Shown piece by piece: positions 55,704 to 64,000 of a DNA stretch of 64,000 nt. The stretch covers positions 1,302,001 to 1,366,000 of the forward strand of contig NZ_CP019331.1 of NCBI RefSeq assembly GCF_002163835.1, written 5' to 3'. Numbering within the stretch: position 1 is the stretch's first letter; every line of letters starts with the position of its first letter. The stretch comes from Polaribacter sp. SA4-10. GTDB lineage: Bacteria; Bacteroidota; Bacteroidia; Flavobacteriales; Flavobacteriaceae. The notes under the pieces are model-generated. The model saw nothing but the letters and a program-made list of their open reading frames with translations. It had not been told where the DNA came from and made no database searches. Both the position numbers and the translations under genes were made by a program.

Positions 55704-56591
55704 ATGGCAAAAGCAACCAAAAAACAAGCTTTAGGAAGAGGATTATCTGCTTTGTTACAAGAATCTTCAAACATCAATTCTGCCTCAGACAAAAACGCAA
55801 ATAAAGTTGTTGGAAGTATCATAGAGCTTGAATTAGATTTAATTGACGTAAACCCGTATCAACCAAGAACTTATTTTGACGAAGAATCTTTAAGAGAATT
55901 AGCTAGTTCTATAAGAGAATTAGGAGTTATTCAGCCAATTACAGTTAGAAAACTAGATGGAAATAAATTTCAATTAGTTTCTGGAGAACGTAGATTTAGA
56001 GCTTCAAAATTAATTGGAAATAAATCAGTTCCTGCATATATAAGACTTGCCAACGACCAAGAAATGCTAGAAATGGCATTGGTAGAAAATATACAACGTA
56101 AAAACTTAGACCCAATAGAAATTGCACTTTCTTACCAACGTTTAATAGATGAAATTCAATTAACACAAGAAGAATTAAGCACTAGGGTTGGTAAAAAACG
56201 TTCTACAGTTACCAATTACTTACGTTTGTTAAAATTAGATCCAATTTTACAAACAGGAATGAGAGATGGGTTTATTTCTATGGGACATGGGCGTGCAATG
56301 ATTAATGTAGAAAACACAGAAGATCAATTAGCAATTTACGAGAAAATTTTACGAGAAAAACTATCAGTAAGACAAACTGAAGAATTAGTAAAAAACTTAA
56401 AAACTGGTTCTGTTATAGCAAAACCCAAAAAGAAACAATTACCCAAGTTTGTTAAAGAAAATTTAAACGAATTTAGCGAATACTTTGGTCATAAAATAGA
56501 CGTTACTATTAGTAACAATGGAAAAGGAAAAATTTCTATTCCTTTTCATTCTGAAGAAGATTTTAATCGTATTAAAGACTTATTGAAATAA
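55704..56591 (+). CDS. parB: Chromosome partitioning protein ParB
   Basis: This 295-residue CTPase and parS-binding clamp starts with the ParA-contacting RGLSALLQESSNI. The ParB/Srx-like domain contains NPYQPRTYFDEESLRELASS (about 50-69), VSGERRFRASKL (the GERRxRA CTP-binding box) and ENIQRKNLDPIEIALSYQRL. The central HTH includes KKRSTVTNYLRLLKLDP. A C-terminal dimer domain completes it. I did not see a parS palindrome in the window, so the origin-proximal sites are elsewhere. The stop codon abuts the GTG of the next gene. Confidence 0.97.
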   Translation: MAKATKKQALGRGLSALLQESSNINSASDKNANKVVGSIIELELDLIDVNPYQPRTYFDEESLRELASSIRELGVIQPITVRKLDGNKFQLVSGERRFRASKLIGNKSVPAYIRLANDQEMLEMALVENIQRKNLDPIEIALSYQRLIDEIQLTQEELSTRVGKKRSTVTNYLRLLKLDPILQTGMRDGFISMGHGRAMINVENTEDQLAIYEKILREKLSVRQTEELVKNLKTGSVIAKPKKKQLPKFVKENLNEFSEYFGHKIDVTISNNGKGKISIPFHSEEDFNRIKDLLK

Positions 56592-57182
56592 GTGCATTTT
56601 CAAAAAATTATATTTGTTTTAATTCTTACTTTCCTTTCTGCAAATCTTTTTGCACAGAAAGACACCGTGAATGTGAAGGGTATAAAAATTAAAGGGAATG
56701 TTAAAATTGAAAAAGGAGGTGTTTACGATGCTCTAGCACCTTCAAAAGCTGCATTTTATTCAGCAATTTTCCCAGGAATGGGACAAATATATAATAAGAA
56801 ATATTGGAAAGCACCAATAGTTTGGGGCGCATTAGCAATTCCTACGTATTACTATTTACAGAACAATAACGATTACAACCGTTACAGAACAGCCTACAAG
56901 TTGCGAAAAAACGGTCTTGTAGATGAATTTACTATAGATGGTGTAGAAATCGTTTCTTTGGATACTTTAGAAAATGCGCAAGAACAATTAAAAGAAAATA
57001 GAGACATGTCTCTTTTATCTGGAGTTATATTATACGTTTTACAAATTGTAGAAGCTAGTGTTAATGCACATTTATTACAATTTAACACAAGCGATGATTT
57101 GTCTTTAAAACCAGCTTTTATACCAGATCCAATTAGGTTTGACACACCTAAATTTGGACTCACTTTAACTTATAATTTTTAA
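56592..57182 (+). CDS. DUF5683 membrane/exported protein
   Basis: This 196-residue protein starts at a GTG that abuts the parB stop. The signal peptide follows directly (FVLILTFLSANLFAQ). The domain DUF5683 is recognisable by PSKAAFYSAIFPGMGQIYNK (about 50-69), KYWKAPIVWGALAIPTYYYL and a second hydrophobic segment near 140-160 (LSGVILYVLQIVEASVNAHL). Its function is not known. It is found in the same place in many Flavobacteriia, between parB and dapB, so translational coupling to parB is likely. The C-terminal strand ends aromatic (LTLTYNF), as in outer-membrane proteins, but the two spans argue for the inner membrane. Confidence 0.88.
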   Translation: MHFQKIIFVLILTFLSANLFAQKDTVNVKGIKIKGNVKIEKGGVYDALAPSKAAFYSAIFPGMGQIYNKKYWKAPIVWGALAIPTYYYLQNNNDYNRYRTAYKLRKNGLVDEFTIDGVEIVSLDTLENAQEQLKENRDMSLLSGVILYVLQIVEASVNAHLLQFNTSDDLSLKPAFIPDPIRFDTPKFGLTLTYNF

Positions 57183-57183
57183 A

Positions 57184-57885
57184 ATGAAAATTGCATTATT
57201 AGGATATGGAAGAATGGGAAAAGAAATTGAAAAAATTGCTTTATCTCGTGGACATGAAATTGTAATTAGAAAAGATGTAGATGACACTATTGATATTACT
57301 TTAGCAGATGTAGCAATAGATTTTAGCGTGCCTTCTTCTGCTTTTGGTAACATTTCTAACTGCATCAATAACAATGTTCCTGTAATTTCTGGAACTACAG
57401 GTTGGTTAGAAAACTATAATGATGCAGTTGCATTATGCGAAGAGAAAAAAGGTGCTTTTATCTACGCTTCTAATTATAGCTTAGGAGTAAACATCTTTTT
57501 TGAACTGAACAATCAATTAGCAAAAATGATGACTACTTTAGAAGATTATACTATTTCTATGGAAGAAATTCATCACACTAAAAAATTAGATGCGCCAAGT
57601 GGAACCGCTATAACTTTAGCAGAAGGGATTATTGAAAACTCCTCTAAAAAAGAGTGGGAATTAGGAAAAAATTCATCCAAAGAAATAATACCAATTCAAG
57701 CAAAAAGAATTCCTGATGTACCAGGAACACATACTGTGTGCTATGATTCTGAAATAGATTCTATAGAAATTAAACATACTGCCCACAGTAGAAAAGGATT
57801 TGCATTAGGTGCTGTTGTGGCTGCTGAATGGATTCTCAACAAAACAGGTATTTTCTCTATGAGAGATGTGTTAAACATAGGTTAA
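57184..57885 (+). CDS. dapB: 4-hydroxy-tetrahydrodipicolinate reductase
   Basis: This 233-residue enzyme of the lysine and meso-diaminopimelate pathway reduces the dapA product with NAD(P)H. The N-terminal Rossmann motif GYGRMGKEI (residues 7-15) binds the cofactor. The substrate part has SGTTGWL, SNYSLGVNIFFELN, the catalytic EIHHTKKLDAPSGTA (two His and Lys) and the C-terminal RKGFALGAVVAAEWI. It is slightly shorter than the enterobacterial enzyme, as usual in this phylum. It begins 1 bp after DUF5683 and precedes lepB by 81 bp, with a small TTCCTTTTAAAAGGAA palindrome (57935-57950) in between. Confidence 0.97.
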   Translation: MKIALLGYGRMGKEIEKIALSRGHEIVIRKDVDDTIDITLADVAIDFSVPSSAFGNISNCINNNVPVISGTTGWLENYNDAVALCEEKKGAFIYASNYSLGVNIFFELNNQLAKMMTTLEDYTISMEEIHHTKKLDAPSGTAITLAEGIIENSSKKEWELGKNSSKEIIPIQAKRIPDVPGTHTVCYDSEIDSIEIKHTAHSRKGFALGAVVAAEWILNKTGIFSMRDVLNIG

Positions 57886-57966
57886 AAACTGTAACATTTC
57901 ACCTATCTTACCGCCTAATAAAAAAACTAAAACATTCCTTTTAAAAGGAAAATAAAATATATTAAT

Positions 57967-59664
57967 ATGACGTTTACAGAATGGTTTATCTTTTTTCTTA
58001 TAATTCAAGTTATTCATTTTTTAGGAACTTGGAAATTATATGTAAAAGCTGGTAGAAAACCTTGGGAAGCTGCGATACCTATTTATAATGGCATTGTTTT
58101 AATGCAGATCATAAAGCGCCCAAAATGGTGGGTAATTCTTTTATTTATTCCTATTGTAAACTTGTTAATGTTTCCTGTAATTTGGATAGAAACAATTAGA
58201 ACTTTTGGCTTCTATAAAAAATTAGATTCATTATTAGTAATAGTAACTTTGGGGCTATATATTTTTTACATCAATTATGCAACTGATGCACAATACAATG
58301 CTGACAGAAACTTAAAACCACGTTCTGAACTTGGTGAATGGGTAAGTTCTATTGCGTTTGCAATTATTGCTGCAACTTTAGTTCATACTTATTTTATGCA
58401 GCCTTTTACCATACCAACATCCTCTTTAGAAAAAACATTATTAGTTGGCGATTATTTATTTGTGAGCAAGTTTCACTATGGCGCAAGAGTTCCATCTACA
58501 GTAATTGCTGCACCAATGGTGCATGATTCACTTCCTTTTACTGGAACAGCTTCTTACCTAAAAAAACCACAATTACCTTATACACGTTTACCTGGGCTTC
58601 AGAAAATAAAAAATAATGATATTGTTTGTTTTAACTGGCCGGCAGACACTTTAGCTACAATGTGGGGAGATACTTCTGGGAAATTTACATACAAACCCGT
58701 TGATAAAAAAACGAACTATGTAAAACGTTGTGTTGGTATTGCTGGAGATTCCTTAGAGTTAAGGAATGGTTATGTATATATTAATGGTAAAAAGAACGAA
58801 TTACCTTACAGAGCTAAATTACAGTTTTATTATACGTATGAAGCTACATCTTCTATTGATAGAAATACTTTTCCTAAGTTTTTAATCGATAAAGAAAGAA
58901 CTGGCGTTTATAAAATATTAAGTGAATATTGGAACAATCCAAAAGTACAAGAAGCTTTTAAAAAAGGAGCTAATTTATCTAAAATAGGATCAGATTCTTT
59001 ATACACAGAAGTTGCAGGTGGCGTTTCTCAAGATTTAGCAAGAAGGCTAAAAATGGAAAATGTAGCTACTAAAATAAATATTAATTTAACAGAAGAAGAA
59101 GCTATTAAGCTAAAAGAATACCCATTAACACTTTCTGTGAAAAAAGTGAATCATGGTACAGATAATGGTATTTTTCCTCATATAGAAAGCAACCAATGGA
59201 GTCAAGATAATTTTGGTCCTATTTATATTCCTAAAGCTGGAACAACTGTAAAAATAGATTCAGAGTCTTTACCATATTATAAACAAATTATTAAAAATTA
59301 TGAAAATAATGACCTACAAGTGGTAGGTGAAAATATTTTTATAAACGGAGAAAAAGCGACTTCTTATACATTTAAACAAGATTACTATTGGATGATGGGG
59401 GATAACAGACATAACTCTTTAGATGCTCGTTATTTTGGATATACTCCTTTTGATCATGTTCTAGGAAAACCTGTAATGGTTTGGTTTAGTTGGAATGCAA
59501 ATGCACCTTCTTTTGGAGCTAAATTAAAATCAATTCGTTGGGACAGAATGTTTACAACAGTTGGTGGAGATGGAGAACCTGTTTCTTACAGATATCTAGT
59601 TTTAGTACTAATTGGTTTGTATTTTGGTTATAGTTTCTATAAAGGGAAGAAAAAATCAGCATAA
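57967..59664 (+). CDS. lepB: Signal peptidase I (long Bacteroidota form)
   Basis: This 565-residue membrane serine protease removes signal peptides. Three to four hydrophobic segments precede the catalytic part (LNRNLKPRS turn, then YFMQPFTIPTSSLEKTLLVG). The nucleophile is Ser153 (box B reads SSLEKTL, with Leu where most have Met). The general base is Lys253 in NYVKRCVGIAGDSLELRNG. The final box is MMGDNRHNSLDARYFG (about 478-493). Between the Lys box and the last box lies a roughly 200-residue insertion, and a further span sits at the very C-terminus (YLVLVLIGLYFGYSFY). Both are normal for Flavobacteriia. It is followed 5 bp later by the wbqC-like gene. Confidence 0.95.
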   Translation: MTFTEWFIFFLIIQVIHFLGTWKLYVKAGRKPWEAAIPIYNGIVLMQIIKRPKWWVILLFIPIVNLLMFPVIWIETIRTFGFYKKLDSLLVIVTLGLYIFYINYATDAQYNADRNLKPRSELGEWVSSIAFAIIAATLVHTYFMQPFTIPTSSLEKTLLVGDYLFVSKFHYGARVPSTVIAAPMVHDSLPFTGTASYLKKPQLPYTRLPGLQKIKNNDIVCFNWPADTLATMWGDTSGKFTYKPVDKKTNYVKRCVGIAGDSLELRNGYVYINGKKNELPYRAKLQFYYTYEATSSIDRNTFPKFLIDKERTGVYKILSEYWNNPKVQEAFKKGANLSKIGSDSLYTEVAGGVSQDLARRLKMENVATKININLTEEEAIKLKEYPLTLSVKKVNHGTDNGIFPHIESNQWSQDNFGPIYIPKAGTTVKIDSESLPYYKQIIKNYENNDLQVVGENIFINGEKATSYTFKQDYYWMMGDNRHNSLDARYFGYTPFDHVLGKPVMVWFSWNANAPSFGAKLKSIRWDRMFTTVGGDGEPVSYRYLVLVLIGLYFGYSFYKGKKKSA

Positions 59665-59669
59665 ATAGT

Positions 59670-60266
59670 ATGTCTGTATTTATCCCTACTTACTTCTCTC
59701 CTATTTCTCACTATTCAGAAATCATAAAATCTGAAAATATTGTATTTGAAATGGAAGATAATTTCCAAAAACAAAGCTATAGAAACAGATGCTATATTTA
59801 TAATAGCAATGGCAAACAGTTATTAAGTATTCCTGTAAAACATAAAATTACAGACCAAAGAAAAAAGACCAAGGACACTAAAGTAGAGAACGACTTTCCT
59901 TGGCAAGATCAGCATTTTAAATCTTTACAAATTGCTTATAGAACCTCTCCTTTTTTTGAGTTTTTTGAAGATGATATCGCTCCTATTTTCTCAAAAAAAT
60001 ACACCTATTTACAAGATTTAAATATTGATACTTATTTATTTATTACGGATGCTTTACAAGTAAGTTCTAATTTTTCTAAAACTGAAGAATTTTTAATTGA
60101 TGAAACTCAAAAAGATTTTAGAGTGTTAGCTGATGTAAAAAAACAACCTGAAAAACTTGTGAGCAGGTATATTCAAATGTTTGATGATAAGCATGGATTT
60201 ATTCCTAATTTATCAATTTTAGACCTTCTCTTTATGGAAGGCCCTAATGCAATAAGTTATTTTTAG
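59670..60266 (+). CDS. WbqC-family protein
   Basis: This 198-residue soluble protein matches the WbqC-like family. It begins with a short leader and PTYFSPISHYSEIIKSENIV, then YRNRCYIYNSNGKQLLSIPV, the conserved DFPWQDQHFKSLQIAYRTSP and FFEFFEDDIAPIF, and ends SILDLLFMEGPNAISYF. WbqC was named in an O-antigen cluster and is thought to be a thioesterase- or transferase-like enzyme, but the Bacteroidota members next to lepB have no known role. It follows lepB by 5 bp. The Met chosen gives MSVFIPTYFS. No signal peptide is present. Confidence 0.88.
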   Translation: MSVFIPTYFSPISHYSEIIKSENIVFEMEDNFQKQSYRNRCYIYNSNGKQLLSIPVKHKITDQRKKTKDTKVENDFPWQDQHFKSLQIAYRTSPFFEFFEDDIAPIFSKKYTYLQDLNIDTYLFITDALQVSSNFSKTEEFLIDETQKDFRVLADVKKQPEKLVSRYIQMFDDKHGFIPNLSILDLLFMEGPNAISYF

Positions 60267-60307
60267 TATATTTAAAAATATACTTTTCTTATACTCGAAA
60301 AAAAGAA

Positions 60308-60883
60308 ATGCAAGATCTTATAAAATTTATTAGTTTTTTTATTGATTTAGACCCAAAGTCTGAAGAGAATTTTATTGATATCGCATCATTAAAAAAATTT
60401 AAAAAAAATGACATTCTTGTAAAAAATGGCAAAAGGCAAATAGATTTTTTTATAATTAAATCAGGAATTGTAAGGTCTTATTACTTACACAATTCTGACA
60501 AAACTTATATCAGAAATTTTTTTATTAAAATGAATACCTCTGGTGATATTGGTGCTTTAATTTCTAATAACCTAGCAAAATTAGATTATGATTGTTTAAC
60601 CGATTGTGAAATTTATGTTATAGATTTTAAAAAATTCATGCTTTTAGTAGATGAGAATCATAAATTTGCTAAGCTTTATGCAAATTTATTAGCTAAGGTT
60701 GTTATTCTTTTTGAATCTAAAATTTATGACTTATCAGTTTTAAATGCGACAGAGAGGTATTTAAAATTAAAAAAAGAAATTCCTAGCATTGAAAATCACA
60801 TTCAACAATATCATATTGCATCTTATTTAAATATTACTCCAATACAATTAAGTAGAATTCGAAAAAAAATTTATTCGAAATAA
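60308..60883 (+). CDS. Crp/Fnr-family transcription regulator
   Basis: This 191-residue protein has an N-terminal cyclic-nucleotide-binding-like beta-roll (about 15-115, with KNDILVKNGKRQIDFFIIKS and GIVRSYYLHN) and a C-terminal HTH (about 155-188, HIASYLNITPIQLSRIRKKI). FNR-type iron-sulfur Cys residues are absent, and the phosphate-binding cassette of true CRP is not conserved. So the ligand is unknown, as in most members of this large flavobacterial group. Recognition helix residues (PIQLSRIRK) differ from the FNR E-x-x-S-R. It is the only Crp/Fnr protein in the window and a formal candidate for the TGA-N6-TCA dyads, though nothing links them directly. A T-rich terminator follows. Confidence 0.92.
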   Translation: MQDLIKFISFFIDLDPKSEENFIDIASLKKFKKNDILVKNGKRQIDFFIIKSGIVRSYYLHNSDKTYIRNFFIKMNTSGDIGALISNNLAKLDYDCLTDCEIYVIDFKKFMLLVDENHKFAKLYANLLAKVVILFESKIYDLSVLNATERYLKLKKEIPSIENHIQQYHIASYLNITPIQLSRIRKKIYSK

Positions 60884-60980
60884 ATTTCTATAAACATAGG
60901 TTAATTAAACTAAGATATCTTTTTACTAAATTTGTTTAGTTAGAAATCTCCCCCTACAATTTATTATTGTATTCTAATAA

Positions 60981-61012
60981 AAAAAAGACTTGTTATTTAA
61001 CAAGTCTTTTTT
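60981..61012 (+). terminator. Terminator of the Crp/Fnr gene
   Basis: Stem AAAAAAGACTTGTT/AACAAGTCTTTTTT (14 bp, loop ATTT), followed by further T. Its position rules out a start codon for the next gene at 60967. Confidence 0.92.
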
Positions 61013-61026
61013 TACTTTTACAAAGT

Positions 61027-61335
61027 ATGATCTTAAAATTTTTTATGCATTATGGATTACACTTCCTATTTCCAGGAGTAATTGCCTATATGTTTTTTAA
61101 AGAAAAATGGAAAGTAGTTTACTTACTATTTATTGCAACTATGCTTGTAGATCTAGACCATTTAATTGCGACTCCCATATTTGACAGTAATAGATGCAGC
61201 GTTGGATTTCATATACTACATTCTTATATAGCAATAGGTATTTATTCTATATGTACTTTATTTAAAACAACAAGAGTTATGGCAATAGGATTGCTATTTC
61301 ATATGTTTACAGATTATATAGATTGTTATTTGTAA
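61027..61335 (+). CDS. DUF6122 small membrane protein
   Basis: This 102-residue protein has three to four membrane spans and conserved polar residues, MHYGLHFLFPGVIAYMFF, ATMLVDLDHLIATPIFDSNR and HSYIAIGIYSICTLF, ending FHMFTDYIDCYL. The His/Asp pattern (HYGLH, DLDHL, FHxxxD) recalls YdjM/LexA-controlled-type membrane metal hydrolases, but the family function is unknown. I chose ATG 61027 because an upstream TTG at 60967 would lie before the terminator hairpin of the preceding gene. It overlaps the flippase gene tail to tail by 10 bp. Confidence 0.85.
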   Translation: MILKFFMHYGLHFLFPGVIAYMFFKEKWKVVYLLFIATMLVDLDHLIATPIFDSNRCSVGFHILHSYIAIGIYSICTLFKTTRVMAIGLLFHMFTDYIDCYL

Positions 61336-62813
61336 AACTTTTTTAGAAGATTATCAAACTCATTAGAAATATTTAATTTAAATATTAAGAACAAATACAC
61401 AGCTGTAATAACACTACTTTTTAAGATGATATTTATAATTGGATGGATTGGAAATTTCCATAAATAAATATTATCAATAGGAAAATCCCAAAAATTAAAA
61501 GCAAGATATAACACAGCAATAATGAAAATCATTTTAACTGTTTTGTCTGTAAAAGGAGTTATTGAAAACTTACTTTTTATAAAAAATAATTTAAACGTAT
61601 TTGCACTAAAAATGACGATCAGAGTTGCCAATGCTAAACCATCTGTCCCCATATCTAACTCATAATAGAAGAGTTTGTTTAAGAGATAAACAGAAACAGC
61701 CATAGAAGCACTAAGAGGTAAAGTTATTCTATAAAATTTAGAGTTATTTATGATTGCACCATTATTTCCTAAAAAGCCATTGTACAATTTTAGTAAAGAA
61801 ATCATCAGTACAACTAATGCTCCATCTGCGTATTCTTTAGGTAATAAATTAAATAATTGAGTAACATTTGCATTTATCAAGACAAAGAACAAACCACTAA
61901 TTAACAATAAATTAATAGAACTCTTTTTATATAAGGATGCCACCTCTTTATGATTTTCTTCATTTAACGTTTTAGAAGTTAAAGGCTGTAAAATATTTAA
62001 CATTGCTCTACTTGGTGCTTCAATAAAAGAACCAATAAAAACAGCAACTGAATAATAAGCAGCTTTTACTAAAGATTCTTTTCCTGGTATCATAAACTTA
62101 TCTATGTCTAAAATAATAGCTCCTGCACTTCCTGCTAAGATAATATATCCAGAAAAACGGAGTACTTCTTTAAAGTTATCAGGTTTAGAAAACGTGAACT
62201 TGGGTAGATATAATTTAAAAGCATAGAACATCATTACAAACATTCTTAAAAAATAGGCACCTGTTAAATAATAAATAAACTCTGGTTTTGTAATGAGTTC
62301 AAAATAAACAGCAAATAATAAAATCATTACTACAACTCGGTTCCATAATTCTTTTAAAATATTACCAACAACCGTTTGAAACTGAACTTTTGCCCAAGCA
62401 TAAAAAATTTCGAAATAAGAACAGGCAACTGCAATTAAGTAGATTACAAACGTATAATCTTTTATAATTGGATTTTCTATTGAAAGATAATCACCTATTT
62501 GTTCATAAAAAAGGTTTCCAAAATATGCAACAGGGACTGCTATTATTAAAGGTAAAAAAAGGACAGAAGACAAAAAACGATCTTTTTCGATTTTTGTCAA
62601 ATAACTAGAAAAAAACTTCACAATAGTATGATGAATTCCTAAAGCAATTAAAGGCATTAATAAATTAGATGTTGACAAAAGAAAAGTAACCAAACCATAA
62701 TATTCATCTTCCAAAAAACGAGTGTATAAAAACAATGTATTTATTCCTCCAAAGGCAAAACCTAAATAAATAAAAAGGGTGTTTTTAAAAGATTGTTTAA
62801 ATATAATTCCCAT
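61326..62813 (-). CDS. Polysaccharide/oligosaccharide flippase (Wzx/MATE-like)
   Basis: This 495-residue inner-membrane protein has about 14 hydrophobic segments and the layout of the polysaccharide biosynthesis (Wzx/RfbX) branch of the MOP superfamily. The first span is preceded by the basic FKQSFKNTLFIYLGFAFGGI. Mid-protein has RFSGYIILAGSAGAIILDID and KFMIPGKESLVKAAYYSVAV, the typical helix 7 region. It would flip lipid-linked sugar units to the periplasm. Its start abuts the stop of the glycosyltransferase upstream, so the two are one operon of surface glycan synthesis that continues beyond the window. No polymerase is visible here. Confidence 0.92.
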   Translation of the reverse strand: MGIIFKQSFKNTLFIYLGFAFGGINTLFLYTRFLEDEYYGLVTFLLSTSNLLMPLIALGIHHTIVKFFSSYLTKIEKDRFLSSVLFLPLIIAVPVAYFGNLFYEQIGDYLSIENPIIKDYTFVIYLIAVACSYFEIFYAWAKVQFQTVVGNILKELWNRVVVMILLFAVYFELITKPEFIYYLTGAYFLRMFVMMFYAFKLYLPKFTFSKPDNFKEVLRFSGYIILAGSAGAIILDIDKFMIPGKESLVKAAYYSVAVFIGSFIEAPSRAMLNILQPLTSKTLNEENHKEVASLYKKSSINLLLISGLFFVLINANVTQLFNLLPKEYADGALVVLMISLLKLYNGFLGNNGAIINNSKFYRITLPLSASMAVSVYLLNKLFYYELDMGTDGLALATLIVIFSANTFKLFFIKSKFSITPFTDKTVKMIFIIAVLYLAFNFWDFPIDNIYLWKFPIHPIINIILKSSVITAVYLFLIFKLNISNEFDNLLKKFYK

Positions 62814-64000
62814 TTATGAGTTTACTTTATTAATTATTAAAGCTAGCTTTTTTGTTAACGCTCTTCTATGAAATTGCGCTATGTTTTTAGAATCTACTTC
62901 TAAAATTCCTTTTTTAAATTGTTGATATAACTTTTGTATTTCTAACAACACTTTATCTTCATTATCATAATCTACAACAATACCCGCATTTGTATCCTTT
63001 AAAATTTTTGATAAATCTCCATCTTCAGGACCAATTGCTAAGATAGGTCGTTTTGCTTTTAAATATTCAAACAATTTTCCCGTTAAAATTCCTTTAGATT
63101 GTTTCACCTTAGGAATTAACAACAACAAAACCTGTGCTTTTTTCTGATATTCTATTGCTTTATCATGAGAAACATAACCAACAAAATTTACATTATTGCT
63201 TAAATTATTAACTTCTACCTCTTTTTTCACTTCATCTGAAATATCACCAATTAAGTTAATTATCAAATCTTCAGAAAACGAAGTCTTCTCTTCTGTTAAT
63301 TTCTTAAGAACTTTAAACAAAACTTTAGGGTTACTCTGTTTTGGTAATAAACCAATATAAGAAATCGTAAATTTTTTATCCAACGCTTTTGGTTGAGTAA
63401 TTAAAACTTCATCATCAAAACCATTTGTAATTACTTCAACATTTTTTGAAACTTTAGAGAACTCTTTTTTTAATGTATTACTCACTGTTAGAATACAATC
63501 AGCATTTTTTAGAACTGAAAGCTCTAATTTATTATTTCTTTTTTTAGCAAAACTACCTTGTTTAAAATCGTCATTATAATACAAACTTGTCCAAGGATCT
63601 CTAAAGTCTGCAATCCATTTTATATTATTTTTTTGATGTAATTTCTGTGCAATTAAATGCATACTATGAGGTGGACCTGTAGATATAATTACATCTATAT
63701 TATTTGAATTTAAATACTTCTGAAGATATTTTACCGACTTATTTATCCAAAATATTTTTGGATCAGGAATAAAAAAATTTCCCCGAACATAAGATAAAAA
63801 ACCTCCTTTACTCGTATTAGAAATATCTTTTTTTTGTTCGTTTTTCTTTTTCCAAAAAAGCAAATCTGTAGGTTCCCAAATAGCTTGTTTTAATACTTCA
63901 ATATTATTAGGAATTTCATTTATTAATGATTCATCATTTATTGGGTAATTAGCATTATCAACAGTATAAACAACAGGTTCAATATCAAAATCTTGTAAAT
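62814..64000 (-). CDS. Glycosyltransferase family 4-type, N-terminus cut by window edge
   Basis: The open frame runs from the stop at 62814 to the right window edge, so at least 395 residues are visible and the start codon is outside. An internal TTG at 63863 is not the start, since the frame upstream of it reads sensible protein (FDIEPVVYTVDNANYPINDE). GT4 features are the GT-B N-domain with DVIISTGPPHSMHLIAQKLH and WIADFRDPWTSLYYN, the linker NVEVITNGFDDE, and the C-domain with FTISYIGLLPKQSNPKVLFK, the NLSNNVNFVGYVSHDKAIEY segment and the sugar-nucleotide site GKLFEYLKAKRPILAIGPED (Glu of the E-x7-E type). It pairs with the flippase downstream. Donor and acceptor are unknown. Confidence 0.9.
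   Translation of the reverse strand, partial: LQDFDIEPVVYTVDNANYPINDESLINEIPNNIEVLKQAIWEPTDLLFWKKKNEQKKDISNTSKGGFLSYVRGNFFIPDPKIFWINKSVKYLQKYLNSNNIDVIISTGPPHSMHLIAQKLHQKNNIKWIADFRDPWTSLYYNDDFKQGSFAKKRNNKLELSVLKNADCILTVSNTLKKEFSKVSKNVEVITNGFDDEVLITQPKALDKKFTISYIGLLPKQSNPKVLFKVLKKLTEEKTSFSEDLIINLIGDISDEVKKEVEVNNLSNNVNFVGYVSHDKAIEYQKKAQVLLLLIPKVKQSKGILTGKLFEYLKAKRPILAIGPEDGDLSKILKDTNAGIVVDYDNEDKVLLEIQKLYQQFKKGILEVDSKNIAQFHRRALTKKLALIINKVNS

Noticed and set aside
54746..57183. parS or replication origin near parAB
   Set aside because: I found no GTTNCACGTGNAAC-like palindrome and no DnaA-box cluster. parAB alone does not mark the origin.
60308..60883. This Crp/Fnr protein as the proven regulator of the dyads
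   Set aside because: It is 44 kb away, lacks FNR cysteines and has a different recognition helix. The genome surely holds other family members.
60967..61026. Upstream TTG start for the DUF6122 gene
   Set aside because: It would place the start before the terminator hairpin of the preceding gene. ATG 61027 gives the expected membrane-protein N-terminus.

Overview
The window reads as a chromosomal segment of a member of the Flavobacteriia (Bacteroidota), most likely a marine-type Flavobacteriaceae. The evidence is the strongly AT-rich sequence, start codons with no clear Shine-Dalgarno but A-rich leaders, TAnnTTTG-type -7 promoter elements, lineage-typical families (DUF2851, DUF3467, DUF5683, DUF6122, WbqC, fused E1 alpha/beta, long LepB) and gene order. 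I do not assign a genus. No rRNA, insertion sequence, prophage or CRISPR array is visible.

Region 1 (1-16.3 kb) is an accessory, stress-like island. It holds the start of a response regulator, a Ca2+-type P-type ATPase, two divergent Hsp20 genes, a six-gene operon (OprO/P-type porin, lamin-tail lipoprotein, divergent CYTH-like protein, CYTH phosphatase, DASS anion transporter, unknown two-TM protein), a PAS histidine kinase and an MgtC/DUF4010 membrane protein. Five 12-bp dyads of the form TGA-N6-TCA (CRP/FNR-like) lie in its intergenic gaps and I saw none elsewhere. Three of them sit exactly 67 bp before an ATG: both Hsp20 genes and a decayed ORF at 423. The kinase has a FixL-like PAS sequence. 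Together this suggests an oxygen- or redox-responsive regulon, comparable in gene content to mycobacterial DosR (Hsp20, CtpF-type ATPase, histidine kinases), with some members decayed.

Region 2 (16.3-34.3 kb) is core information processing: tRNA-Ser, aroC, an acyltransferase-like membrane protein, DUF3467, then on the minus strand rpsU-xerC-hpf-tRNA(Thr-Tyr-Gly-Thr)-tuf-tRNA(Trp)-secE-nusG-rplK-rplA-rplJ-rplL-rpoB-rpoC. The four tRNAs before tuf have the same order and anticodons as thrU-tyrU-glyT-thrT-tufB of E. coli. Hairpins lie at rplL/rpoB, rpoB/rpoC and after rpoC.

Region 3 (34.3-64 kb) is housekeeping: acyl-CoA dehydrogenase, HhH protein, two AGCS amino-acid:cation symporters, RmlD-like reductase, K+ channel, PspC, uvrA, LOG protein, a peptidase-dead M1-like/beta-barrel fusion, fused 2-oxoacid dehydrogenase E1, DUF2851, nitroreductase, pepD, then parA-parB-DUF5683-dapB-lepB-wbqC, a Crp/Fnr regulator, DUF6122, and a flippase plus glycosyltransferase that runs off the right edge.

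The best candidates for something undescribed are the six-gene porin/CYTH/DASS locus (4844-12058), whose parts fit handling of a highly charged anion such as a condensed phosphate (inference), and the fixed-spacing dyad regulon around the Hsp20 genes.
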